This document shows, one piece after another, positions 20,130 through 27,696 of a stretch of DNA of 44,543 nt; the stretch's first letter is position 1; each line of letters opens with the position of its first letter. Source of the DNA: Candidatus Gastranaerophilales bacterium. Lineage in GTDB: Bacteria > Cyanobacteriota > Vampirovibrionia > Gastranaerophilales > Gastranaerophilaceae. The position numbers and the translations under genes were made by a program. The DNA is taken from positions 1-44,543 of the forward strand of contig CALUYV010000006.1 in assembly GCA_944325095.1 (NCBI GenBank), read 5' to 3'. A model generated the notes under the pieces. The model saw nothing but the letters and a program-made list of their open reading frames with translations, did no database searches and was not told the DNA's origin.

Positions 20130-21104
20130 ATGTCAGAATTAAGAAAACAGTTATACCAGATGTTTATACTCGGTCTTGACGGCGGAAACTGCCGGCAGGC
20201 ACTGAAAGAAGGATTGGGCGGAGTTATCTTTTTTACAAATGATATTCAAACTTCCGAACAATTCAAAAATCTGACTGCGGAATTAAAAAGCACAAGCCTT
20301 ATTTCTCCTTTTCTGTCTATAGACCAGGAAGGCGGAAGGGTTGAGAGAACTCAAAATATTCATAACGGGAAAAAATATTTATCCGCAAAATATGCTTTTG
20401 AAAAAGGAACGGAATTTTTAGCAAAACAAACAAATGAGATTGCACAGGAGTTAAAATCATACGATATAAATCTTAATTTTGCGCCTTGTATTGATACAAA
20501 TACCAATCCGCTGAATCCTATAATCGGCGAACGGGCTTTTTCATCAAATCCGGAAGAGGTAATTCAAGGAGAAAAAATTGTTTCAAAATGTTATAAAAAT
20601 AATGGTATTATTCCTTGTGTAAAACATTTCCCGGGGCACGGCGATGCCGCATCTGACAGTCATCTTACGCTTCCCGTTATTGATCTGACGCAGGAAGAAA
20701 TGGAAAAAACTCATATAAAACCGTTTGCTTCCGCTGTAAAAAACGGGGCTGATATGATTATGGCAGCGCATCTTCATTGTACCTGTTTTGATAAAGATGT
20801 TATTCCTGCATCCCTGAGCAAAAATGTTTTGGGATATTTAAGAAATGTTTTAAATTATGATGGTGTGATAATTTCTGATGATATGGTTATGAAAGGTGCT
20901 GCCGGTTTTGGGGATGTTGAAGCCTGTGAAATGGGGATAAGAGCCGGATTAAATATGTTCATATACAGGAACTCTGATGAAAATACGATTAATATAATTG
21001 AACAAATTTATAAAAAAATCGTTAATGATAGTGAGTTACAAAAATATGTAGAAACTTCTTATAATAAAATAATTATGCTAAAATCAAAATACAACATATT
21101 ATAG
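20130..21104 (+). CDS. nagZ: GH3 beta-N-acetylhexosaminidase (NagZ-like)
   Basis: The 324-residue GH3 enzyme would remove terminal N-acetylglucosamine from muropeptides during peptidoglycan recycling. SIDQEGGRVER, NFAPCIDTNTNP, KHFPGHGDAASDSH (His170 of the NagZ-specific catalytic loop) and IISDDMVMKGA (Asp250 as nucleophile) are in the expected order. No signal peptide is seen, so it acts in the cytoplasm, as in Gram-negative recycling. Length is normal for single-domain NagZ. AAAGG precedes the ATG. It is the last gene of a three-gene run starting at 18338. Confidence 0.92.
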   Translation: MSELRKQLYQMFILGLDGGNCRQALKEGLGGVIFFTNDIQTSEQFKNLTAELKSTSLISPFLSIDQEGGRVERTQNIHNGKKYLSAKYAFEKGTEFLAKQTNEIAQELKSYDINLNFAPCIDTNTNPLNPIIGERAFSSNPEEVIQGEKIVSKCYKNNGIIPCVKHFPGHGDAASDSHLTLPVIDLTQEEMEKTHIKPFASAVKNGADMIMAAHLHCTCFDKDVIPASLSKNVLGYLRNVLNYDGVIISDDMVMKGAAGFGDVEACEMGIRAGLNMFIYRNSDENTINIIEQIYKKIVNDSELQKYVETSYNKIIMLKSKYNIL

Positions 21105-21141
21105 GAAAACTAAAATCAAGAATAAAAAAGGCAGGGGTAAA

Positions 21142-21552
21142 ATGAAAAAATTTCTATCAAGTATATTGTTTATTTTAATTATTACATCTAATGGAATGGG
21201 AATAGCAGCAGAAAAAATAGATTATTGCCCGACTTTTGATGAAATTCAGGCAAAAAATTCGTATTTTCAATTAGCACGTCTGAGATATGGTTTGAACTAT
21301 GGTTTAGCACCGTCTTTAGAAGAAACTTCATTCTATAAAGATGTTGTTAATTCTTGCTTGGCATATTTTGAAGAAGAAGAACCTGAAGATATTGATTGTT
21401 CAAGATTAAAAACATTATCCGTTGCGTATGCTTATCGGAATTTTAGAAATTCAACAATGAAGAATAAGATAAAGAAAACTATTGAGAATTATTCAGGGCA
21501 ATGTAAAGTAGAGTCAGATGCCGCAAAAATGCTGTTGCCAAAACTTTATTAA
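21142..21552 (+). CDS. Small exported Cys-containing protein of unknown function
   Basis: The 136-residue protein starts with a clear Sec signal peptide (MKKFLSSILFILIITSNG, cleavage probably just after AA near residues 23-24). The mature part is helical and acidic with four Cys (in YCPT, SCLAYF, DCSR and QCKV), which could form two disulfides. No family is recognised. A purine-rich GGCAGGGG upstream supports the start. It stands between the NagZ-like gene and thrS, which has its own promoter. Confidence 0.75.
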   Translation: MKKFLSSILFILIITSNGMGIAAEKIDYCPTFDEIQAKNSYFQLARLRYGLNYGLAPSLEETSFYKDVVNSCLAYFEEEEPEDIDCSRLKTLSVAYAYRNFRNSTMKNKIKKTIENYSGQCKVESDAAKMLLPKLY

Positions 21553-21592
21553 TTCATAAAATAAATAATATAGAAAATTTGTATGTCTGTAA

Positions 21593-21598
21593 TATAAT
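21593..21598 (+). promoter_or_regulatory. -10 box of the thrS promoter
   Basis: A perfect TATAAT would start transcription near 21605 and give a leader of about 115 bases before thrS. The -35 region (around 21570-21576) is weak. Confidence 0.5.
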
Positions 21599-21629
21599 AG
21601 TTTCGTAGTTAGTTAGAGGGGTCCGCCTC

Positions 21630-21694
21630 GGATGCAAGTCATTCTTTCAAGTGTTTTTGACTGAAGCGGAAAATTTCCGAAAAAATTTGCATCC
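21630..21694 (+). promoter_or_regulatory. Structured three-way-junction leader RNA upstream of thrS
   Basis: GGATGCAA (21630-21637) pairs perfectly with TTGCATCC (21687-21694). Inside, AGTCA (21637-21641) pairs with TGACT (21658-21662), and CGGAAA (21667-21672) pairs with TTTCCG (21674-21679). Together these form a closing stem and two hairpins. A further GTCC/GGAC pairing (21621-21624 with 21702-21705) could extend the closing stem. It lies wholly within the predicted thrS leader. No T-box AGGGTGGNACCGCG sequence and no terminator T-run were found, so the mechanism is unknown; control of translation by ThrRS or by a ligand is inference. Confidence 0.55.
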
Positions 21695-21718
21695 TTTAAA
21701 AGGACAGAAAGAAGAAAA

Positions 21719-23512
21719 ATGGAAAAGAACAACGAAACTTTGTCTATTTTAAGACACTCAACATCACACATTATGGCTCAAGCGGTTCAAAGCCTGTTCC
21801 CGTCTGCAAAGTTAGCAATAGGGCCGGCAACTGCCGAGGGGTTTTATTATGATTTCGATTTAACCGACGGTCATGCTTTCACGGAAGAAGATCTTGCAAA
21901 AATCGAAGAAAAAATGAAAGAAATAATAAAACAGAATCTAACCTTTGAAAGGTATGAAATCCCTGATGTGGATGCTCAAATCAAAGAATTTAAAGATGAA
22001 GGCGAAATTTACAAGGCTGAATTGCTTGAAGAACACAGAAATGATAATCCAACCTTGTATATTACAAAAGACAAAGACGGAAATGCTTTGTTTAACGATC
22101 TTTGTGCAGGGCCTCACCTTCCGAATACATCATATATAAAAGCAAATGCTTTTAAATTATTAAAAGTTGCAGGTGCGTACTGGCGCGGTAATGAAAAAAA
22201 TAAAATGCTCCAGAGAATTTATGCAACTGCATACTGGTCAAAAGAAGATTTGCAGGATTATTTGACTTTCTTAGAAGAAGCAGAAAAACGCGACCATAGA
22301 AAATTAGGCACAAAACTGGATTTATTCTCAACAAGAGAAGAATTAGGCGGCGGTCTTGTTCTATGGCATCCAAATCTTGCAATTGTAAGAGAGCAAATCG
22401 AAAATTACTGGAGAGAAGAACACAGAAAACGCGGTTATGTGATTGTTAATACTCCGCATATTGCAAAATCAAAACTCTGGGAAATTTCAGGACATGCTGA
22501 CCATTACAAAGAAAACATGTTCTTTATTCAAAAAGATGAAGATTCTGATGATCAATTCATATTGAAACCTATGAATTGTCCGTTCCATATTTTGATTTAT
22601 CAGGCAAACAGATATTCTTACCGTTCATTGCCGTTAAGAATGGCAGAACTCGGAACTGTATATCGTAAAGAAAAATCAGGTGCACTGTCAGGCTTAACAA
22701 GGGTTCAGGGGTTCACGCAGGATGATGCACATATATTCTGTACTCCAGAGCAATTAGTTGATGAAATCAACGGTGTTATTGATTTTGTTGCTGATACAAT
22801 GAAAATCTTTAATATGGAATTTGAAGTTGAACTCTCAACACGTCCGGAAAGTTTTGTCGGAGAAATTGAAAACTGGGATAAAGCAGAAGCCGGTTTGAAA
22901 GAAGCAATGGATAGACGCGGTATGAAATACGATATCAATGAAGGTGACGGTGCTTTCTATGGTCCGAAAATTGACTTCAAAATAAAAGATGCTATTGGAA
23001 GAACTTGGCAGTGCGCAACAATACAGTTAGATTTTAATCTTCCTGCAAGATTTGATATCAAATATCAGGATAAAGACGGCCAGTTAAAAACACCGTTAAT
23101 GCTCCATCGTGTAATTTTCGGTTCAATGGAAAGATTCCACGGCATTTTAATCGAACATTATGCGGGTTGTTTCCCGGCATGGCTTGCTCCTGTACAGGTC
23201 AACCTTGTGCCGATTTCTAATGACAAACATGTTGATTTCGCTGAAAAAGTTTATAAGAAAATGCGTGAAGCCGGAATCAGGGTAAATCTTGATGACCGTT
23301 CGGAAAGTATGAATTATAAAATCAGAGAAAGCCTGCAGGATAAGAAAATTCCTTATGTCTGCGTAATCGGAGATAAGGAAATCGAATCTAATTCCGTTGC
23401 CGTTCGTGCAAGAGGAATCGGACAGGTCGGAACATTCCCTGTTGATGAGTTTATAGAGAAAATCAAAGAGGAAATTGATACCAAAGCAAATAATTCATTT
23501 GCGAAAGATTAG
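21719..23512 (+). CDS. thrS: Threonyl-tRNA synthetase lacking the N-terminal TGS domain
   Basis: The 597-residue class II synthetase charges tRNA-Thr. It starts directly at the editing domain (LRHSTSHIMAQAVQSLFP), whereas usual bacterial ThrRS have about 60 more residues forming a TGS domain; no TGS-coding frame precedes it. The editing-site DLCAGPHLP is intact. Zinc ligands of the catalytic core lie in MNCPFHI, TQDDAHIFC and MLHRVIFGSMERF, and the anticodon-binding domain (about 490-590) is complete. It is preceded by a structured leader; the ribosome binding site is weak (AGAAGAAAA). Followed by a strong terminator, so it is monocistronic. Confidence 0.96.
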   Translation: MEKNNETLSILRHSTSHIMAQAVQSLFPSAKLAIGPATAEGFYYDFDLTDGHAFTEEDLAKIEEKMKEIIKQNLTFERYEIPDVDAQIKEFKDEGEIYKAELLEEHRNDNPTLYITKDKDGNALFNDLCAGPHLPNTSYIKANAFKLLKVAGAYWRGNEKNKMLQRIYATAYWSKEDLQDYLTFLEEAEKRDHRKLGTKLDLFSTREELGGGLVLWHPNLAIVREQIENYWREEHRKRGYVIVNTPHIAKSKLWEISGHADHYKENMFFIQKDEDSDDQFILKPMNCPFHILIYQANRYSYRSLPLRMAELGTVYRKEKSGALSGLTRVQGFTQDDAHIFCTPEQLVDEINGVIDFVADTMKIFNMEFEVELSTRPESFVGEIENWDKAEAGLKEAMDRRGMKYDINEGDGAFYGPKIDFKIKDAIGRTWQCATIQLDFNLPARFDIKYQDKDGQLKTPLMLHRVIFGSMERFHGILIEHYAGCFPAWLAPVQVNLVPISNDKHVDFAEKVYKKMREAGIRVNLDDRSESMNYKIRESLQDKKIPYVCVIGDKEIESNSVAVRARGIGQVGTFPVDEFIEKIKEEIDTKANNSFAKD

Positions 23513-23519
23513 TAAATTA

Positions 23520-23554
23520 AAAGACAGTCCTTCTGAAAAGAAGGGCTGTTTTTT
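23520..23554 (+). terminator. Rho-independent terminator of thrS
   Basis: ACAGTCCTTCT and AGAAGGGCTGT form a stem (one G-T pair) around GAAA, followed by a run of T. It begins about 8 bases after the thrS stop. Confidence 0.9.
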
Positions 23555-23652
23555 ATAAAATTAAACAAAAATGTTACTATTATTTAAAAAAACTTGCTTA
23601 TCTTTTAAAAATTGTGTAAAATGATAGAAAATTGGGGGAGGAAGCAGTTTTA

Positions 23653-24855
23653 ATGCCGAAACTAGCTAGAACTTATGATAGCAGTTACGATTCCGGATAC
23701 TATTACGGTACAGGTGCTTATGGAAATAGGCATACGAGATACCGGAGTTATGAAGAATACCGGAATTCATATATTGAACTGCGTGAAGCAAACCGCCCTG
23801 TCAGAAGAAAATCCAAACGCAAAAAACTGGTACAGTTTTTGGTTATGGCAGTTTTTTATTTGATATTATCAATGTTTGTTCTTCCGTATGCATTTTGCCA
23901 CATATCAAAGACTTTTGTAGAGCCGACACCTTACAAATCCGTTAAGGCTGATCTGGCGGAAATAAGTTTTCCTACTGCAAAATATTTATCAAATTCGTGG
24001 TTTTTAGGAAACAGGCTTTTCAGTTATTCTGCTGATGAAAAGAATGCGGCAATGGTTCCTCTAAAAGAAAATGTTAATATGCCGGTTTTGAAACAGGAAC
24101 TTTTGAGTTTGATGGAACTTTATCCGTCAATCCAGCCTGCAATATATGTTTGGGATTATGAAACCCAGAATTATGTGGATATTAACGCCGATAAAAGTTA
24201 TGCTACGGCAAGTATAATCAAAATTCCGGTATTGATAGATGTTTTCAAATCTATTGAAGCCGGTCAAATATCTTTAGATGATACAATTCCGCTGACAGAA
24301 TATTATAGAACGGAAGGCTCAGGCAGTTTACAGTTCAGGGCAAGAAATTCCGAATATACGATAGATGAGTTGGCAAACAGAATGATTACCGAATCTGATA
24401 ATTCGGCAACGAATATGCTTATGGCAAAAGTTGGGTCAATGACGGATGTGAATCAATCAATAAGAGATTGGGGTTTGAAAAATACATTTGTCCAGACCTG
24501 GCTGCCTGATTTGGGCGGTACAAACAGAACTACGGCTTATGAAATGGCAACAATGCTTTATAATATAGATGAAAATGATTCCTTCCTGTCTGAGGAATCA
24601 AGACACAGAATATTAAATTATATGGGGCATGTTCATAATAACAGGCTGATTCAGGCCGGATTGGGTGCTGGTTCTGTCTTTTTGCACAAGACAGGTGATA
24701 TAGGTAAAATGCTTGGCGATGCCGGAATTGTTATTACACCGGGCGGGAAAAAGTATCTGGTGGTTATTCTTGCAAACAGACCGCATAACTCTCCTGCCGG
24801 CAAAGATTTTATAGTGCACGCCTCTGAAATTATTTATAATTATATGGTGAAATAA
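23653..24855 (+). CDS. Membrane-anchored class A beta-lactamase-like serine hydrolase
   Basis: The 400-residue protein has a Tyr- and Arg-rich cytoplasmic start (about 1-55), one membrane helix at about 57-80 and an outside serine hydrolase domain. The three penicillin-interacting motifs are present: ASIIK (Ser187, Lys190), SDN (248-250) and HKTGDIG (Lys346, Thr347, Gly348). The class A Glu166 loop is not clearly conserved (TWLPDLGGTNRTTAYEM), so ordinary penicillin hydrolysis is doubtful; a peptidoglycan peptidase role is an alternative. I chose the ATG after GGGGGAGG; an upstream TTG in frame overlaps that site. It overlaps the next gene by one base (TAATG). Confidence 0.87.
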   Translation: MPKLARTYDSSYDSGYYYGTGAYGNRHTRYRSYEEYRNSYIELREANRPVRRKSKRKKLVQFLVMAVFYLILSMFVLPYAFCHISKTFVEPTPYKSVKADLAEISFPTAKYLSNSWFLGNRLFSYSADEKNAAMVPLKENVNMPVLKQELLSLMELYPSIQPAIYVWDYETQNYVDINADKSYATASIIKIPVLIDVFKSIEAGQISLDDTIPLTEYYRTEGSGSLQFRARNSEYTIDELANRMITESDNSATNMLMAKVGSMTDVNQSIRDWGLKNTFVQTWLPDLGGTNRTTAYEMATMLYNIDENDSFLSEESRHRILNYMGHVHNNRLIQAGLGAGSVFLHKTGDIGKMLGDAGIVITPGGKKYLVVILANRPHNSPAGKDFIVHASEIIYNYMVK

Positions 24856-25799
24856 TGTTAAAAGACTTACTTGAATCAAAACACTGTTTTAAACTTGTAT
24901 GCGGAGCCGGAAATGAAGATGTTGAAGAAATAAAACGGCTTGTTTATTTATATGCTGTGGCCGGTTGCCGTTTTTTTGATTTATCGGCGGTTGAAGATGT
25001 TATTGATGCGGCAAAAGAAGCTCTGGAAATGGCAAGGGTATATGATGCTTATATTTGTGTAAGTGTCGGTATTAAAAATGATCCGCATGTTAAAAAAGCA
25101 GTGATAGATTACTCACGATGTGTAAATTGCGGAGCATGCGAGGCAGCATGTATAGAAGGTGCAATCCAGAATGCAAAAGTAAAAAAAGAAAAATGTATCG
25201 GCTGCGGCAGATGCTGGAAAGTTTGTACGAGAACGGCAATTTCTTATACATCGGAAGAAAAAGATTTGAATGAAGTTCTCCCTGCCATTGTTGATAAAAA
25301 TATAGATTGTATTGAACTGCATGCAATAGGGCTGGATGAAGAAGAAATCTATTCAAAATGGAAATATATTAACGATAATTATGAAGGTATGCTCAGTATA
25401 TGCTCCAGCCGCGGTAAATTAAGCGATGAAGGGCTTGTCAGCCGGATAAAAACAATGATACAGGATAGAGAACCTTATTCCACAATCATTCAGGCTGACG
25501 GATTTCCTATGAGCGGCGGGGATGATACTTATAAATCCACCCTGCAGGCGGTTGCAACTGCTGAAATTATACAGAACGAAAATTTTCCGGTTTATCTTAT
25601 GTTATCCGGCGGAACAAACGGTAAAACATCAGAACTTGCCCGAATGTGCGATATCCGCTGTTCCGGTGTTGCAGTTGGTTCTTATGCCCGCAAAATCGTA
25701 AAAAAATATGTGGATAATCCTGATTTTTGGACAGATACCAATATCGTTAATGAAGCACTTGAGGCCGCAAAGCCTCTGGTTGACTCTGTGCTTTTATAA
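24855..25799 (+). CDS. ldpA: LdpA-like 4Fe-4S protein
   Basis: The 314-residue protein matches the cyanobacterial LdpA plan: KLVCGAGNEDVEEIKRLV at the start, two 4Fe-4S ferredoxin-type motifs (Cys89, 92, 95, 99 and Cys114, 117, 120, 124), then a barrel-like C-terminal part with IQADGFPMSGGDD and LMLSGGTNGKTSELA. In Synechococcus, LdpA senses redox state and affects the circadian clock period. This cell shows no sign of photosynthesis, so here the protein may have another, perhaps ancestral, redox role. It is translationally coupled to the serine hydrolase before it and lies ten bases before a PPTase gene. Identification rests on remembered family motifs. Confidence 0.82.
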   Translation: MLKDLLESKHCFKLVCGAGNEDVEEIKRLVYLYAVAGCRFFDLSAVEDVIDAAKEALEMARVYDAYICVSVGIKNDPHVKKAVIDYSRCVNCGACEAACIEGAIQNAKVKKEKCIGCGRCWKVCTRTAISYTSEEKDLNEVLPAIVDKNIDCIELHAIGLDEEEIYSKWKYINDNYEGMLSICSSRGKLSDEGLVSRIKTMIQDREPYSTIIQADGFPMSGGDDTYKSTLQAVATAEIIQNENFPVYLMLSGGTNGKTSELARMCDIRCSGVAVGSYARKIVKKYVDNPDFWTDTNIVNEALEAAKPLVDSVLL

Positions 25800-25809
25800 A
25801 GGTTTATTT

Positions 25810-26337
25810 ATGAAAATTTTTTATATAGATAAAAAAGAATTTTTATCATCTATAAATATTGAAGAGTTGGAAAAATATTCAGACGGCAGAAAATACAAAT
25901 CAAAAGAAAAATATCTGGAGCATCTTTGCGGTTTGTATCTGGTAAAAAATACAGCAAAAATTTTTTATGGTATAAAAAATCCCGAAATTGAAATAAAAAA
26001 TTCTAAACCGTTTTTCAAAGATGTACAAAATTTATATTTCAGTCTTTCTCATAGCGGAGACATTGTTGCGGCTGCTTTTCATACCGAAAATACAGGTTTT
26101 GATATAGAACAAAAAAAACAGAGAAATTTTAAAAATATAATGGAAAATTTTAAAATAGAAATATCAAATCCGACAGCAGAGGATTTTTACAAATTCTGGA
26201 CTCTGCACGAAGCCGGGATAAAACTCGGAAAACCTGTGCTGTCATCTTACACCGCCCCTTTTGGAAATGATTATATTTTCTCCTGTGTTTCGGATGAGGT
26301 AATAATTTCGGATTTTGAAATTATAAAATTCCGCTGA
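25810..26337 (+). CDS. Sfp-type 4'-phosphopantetheinyl transferase
   Basis: The 175-residue enzyme would load coenzyme-A-derived phosphopantetheine onto a carrier protein. YFSLSHSGD, TGFDIEQ (metal-binding Asp/Glu) and FWTLHEAGIKL correspond to the PPTase motifs; the last has His where WxxKEAxxK has Lys. It is shorter than typical Sfp (about 225 residues), mostly in the N-terminal part. The start was set at the ATG after AAAGG; the frame is open further upstream but overlaps ldpA. Last gene of the serine hydrolase-ldpA-PPTase operon. Carrier partner (fatty acid or other) unknown. Confidence 0.82.
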   Translation: MKIFYIDKKEFLSSINIEELEKYSDGRKYKSKEKYLEHLCGLYLVKNTAKIFYGIKNPEIEIKNSKPFFKDVQNLYFSLSHSGDIVAAAFHTENTGFDIEQKKQRNFKNIMENFKIEISNPTAEDFYKFWTLHEAGIKLGKPVLSSYTAPFGNDYIFSCVSDEVIISDFEIIKFR

Positions 26338-26345
26338 CTTTTATG

Positions 26346-26354
26346 TGATATAAT
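26346..26354 (+). promoter_or_regulatory. Extended -10 promoter of glmU
   Basis: TGATATAAT is a full extended -10 element (TGn followed by a perfect TATAAT), 35 bases before the glmU start. The lack of a good -35 box fits this promoter type. Confidence 0.55.
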
Positions 26355-26388
26355 TACAGTATAGGAATAGTTTTAAGGAGAAGGGAAT

Positions 26389-27672
26389 ATGGATATTAAA
26401 GCGGTAATCCTGGCGGCAGGAAAAGGCACGAGAATGAAATCCGAAACAACCCCGAAAGTTTTACACGAAATAATGGGAAAAACTTTGCTGGGATATGTTC
26501 TTGATAATGTCAAAAATTTTGTATCCGAAGAATTTGTAATTGTAGGGCATCACGCTCAAGAAGTTGAAACTTTTGTAAAAAATAATTATACAGATGCCAG
26601 AACAGTTTTGCAGACTCCGCAGTTGGGTACAGGGCATGCTGTATCTATGGTTTGCCCGTATCTTGAAAATTTTGACGGGGTGGTTTTAATTTTGTGCGGA
26701 GATACTCCGCTCATAAAAGAGGAAACATTAAAAGAATTTGTTAATTTCCATCTTGCGCAAAATTCTGATTTAACCGTAATGAGTACAATTTTTGATAACC
26801 CTGCAAATTATGGCAGAATCATCCGTGATAAAGATAATTCTTTAAAATGTATTGTTGAAGAAAAAGATGCAACACTTGAGCAAAAAGCGGTAAAAGAAGT
26901 TAATGCGGGTATTTACTGTTTAAACTGGGGAAAGGTTAAATCAGCATTTTCTCAATTAAAAACCAATAATGCGCAGGGCGAATATTATTTAACTGATATA
27001 ATTGCCTGGGGTAAAGAGCAGAAATTAAATGTAAACGCATACATATTACAAGACAGTAATGAGATTTACGGTATAAATTCAAGGATAAATCTTGCACAGG
27101 CAGGAAAAATAATGAATAAACGCAACCTTGAAAAATATATGCAAAACGGCGTAACAATTGTAGATCCGGATTCAACATGGATTAGCGAGGATACGGAAAT
27201 CGGACAGGATACAATTATTTATCCTTCGACATATATTGAAGGCAAAAATAAAATAGGCAAGAATTGCAAAATAGGGCCGTGTGCGCATTTGCGCGGCGGT
27301 GTGGAAGTATGCGATAATGTAAAAGTCGGAAATTTTGTAGAGGTTAAAAAATCCAGAATTTCATCAAATACAAATGTCGGTCATCTTTCTTATATCGGGG
27401 ATTCCGAACTCGGTGAACATGTTAATATAGGTGCCGGAACAATTACCGCAAATTACAACCCGATAACAAAAACAAAATCAAAAACTATTTTAAAAGATAA
27501 TGTCAAAGTCGGTTCAAATTCCGTTCTTGTTGCGCCTGTTACTGTTGAAGAAGGTGCAAATATAGGTGCCGGCGGAATTATAACTAAAAATGTTCCGTCC
27601 TGGGCTCTTGCAATAACCCGTTCCCCGTTAAAAGTCATTGCAGACTGGGTAAAAATACAAATGTCAAAATAA
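26389..27672 (+). CDS. glmU: Bifunctional UDP-GlcNAc synthesis enzyme GlmU
   Basis: The 427-residue enzyme acetylates glucosamine-1-phosphate and then transfers UMP to give UDP-GlcNAc, the precursor of peptidoglycan and lipid A. The N-terminal uridyltransferase starts VILAAGKGTRMKSETTPKVL, and LCGDTPLI provides the metal-binding Asp. The C-terminal part (about 245-425) is a left-handed beta-helix of hexapeptide repeats with the acetyltransferase residues in HLSYIGDSELG and GAGTITANYNP. It is slightly shorter than typical (about 455 residues). AAGGAG precedes the ATG. It is followed by hydG after 24 bases, possibly in one transcript. Confidence 0.96.
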   Translation: MDIKAVILAAGKGTRMKSETTPKVLHEIMGKTLLGYVLDNVKNFVSEEFVIVGHHAQEVETFVKNNYTDARTVLQTPQLGTGHAVSMVCPYLENFDGVVLILCGDTPLIKEETLKEFVNFHLAQNSDLTVMSTIFDNPANYGRIIRDKDNSLKCIVEEKDATLEQKAVKEVNAGIYCLNWGKVKSAFSQLKTNNAQGEYYLTDIIAWGKEQKLNVNAYILQDSNEIYGINSRINLAQAGKIMNKRNLEKYMQNGVTIVDPDSTWISEDTEIGQDTIIYPSTYIEGKNKIGKNCKIGPCAHLRGGVEVCDNVKVGNFVEVKKSRISSNTNVGHLSYIGDSELGEHVNIGAGTITANYNPITKTKSKTILKDNVKVGSNSVLVAPVTVEEGANIGAGGIITKNVPSWALAITRSPLKVIADWVKIQMSK

Positions 27673-27696
27673 TTTAAAGTAAAGAAGGTAATAAAA

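Noticed and set aside
21605..21718. T-box riboswitch before thrS
   Set aside because: The conserved AGGGTGGNACCGCG sequence and an antiterminator/terminator pair are not present; the structure is a simple three-way junction.
23653..24855. Antibiotic-resistance beta-lactamase
   Set aside because: The core motifs fit but the class A Glu166 loop is not evident and the protein has an unusual membrane anchor; resistance is not supported.
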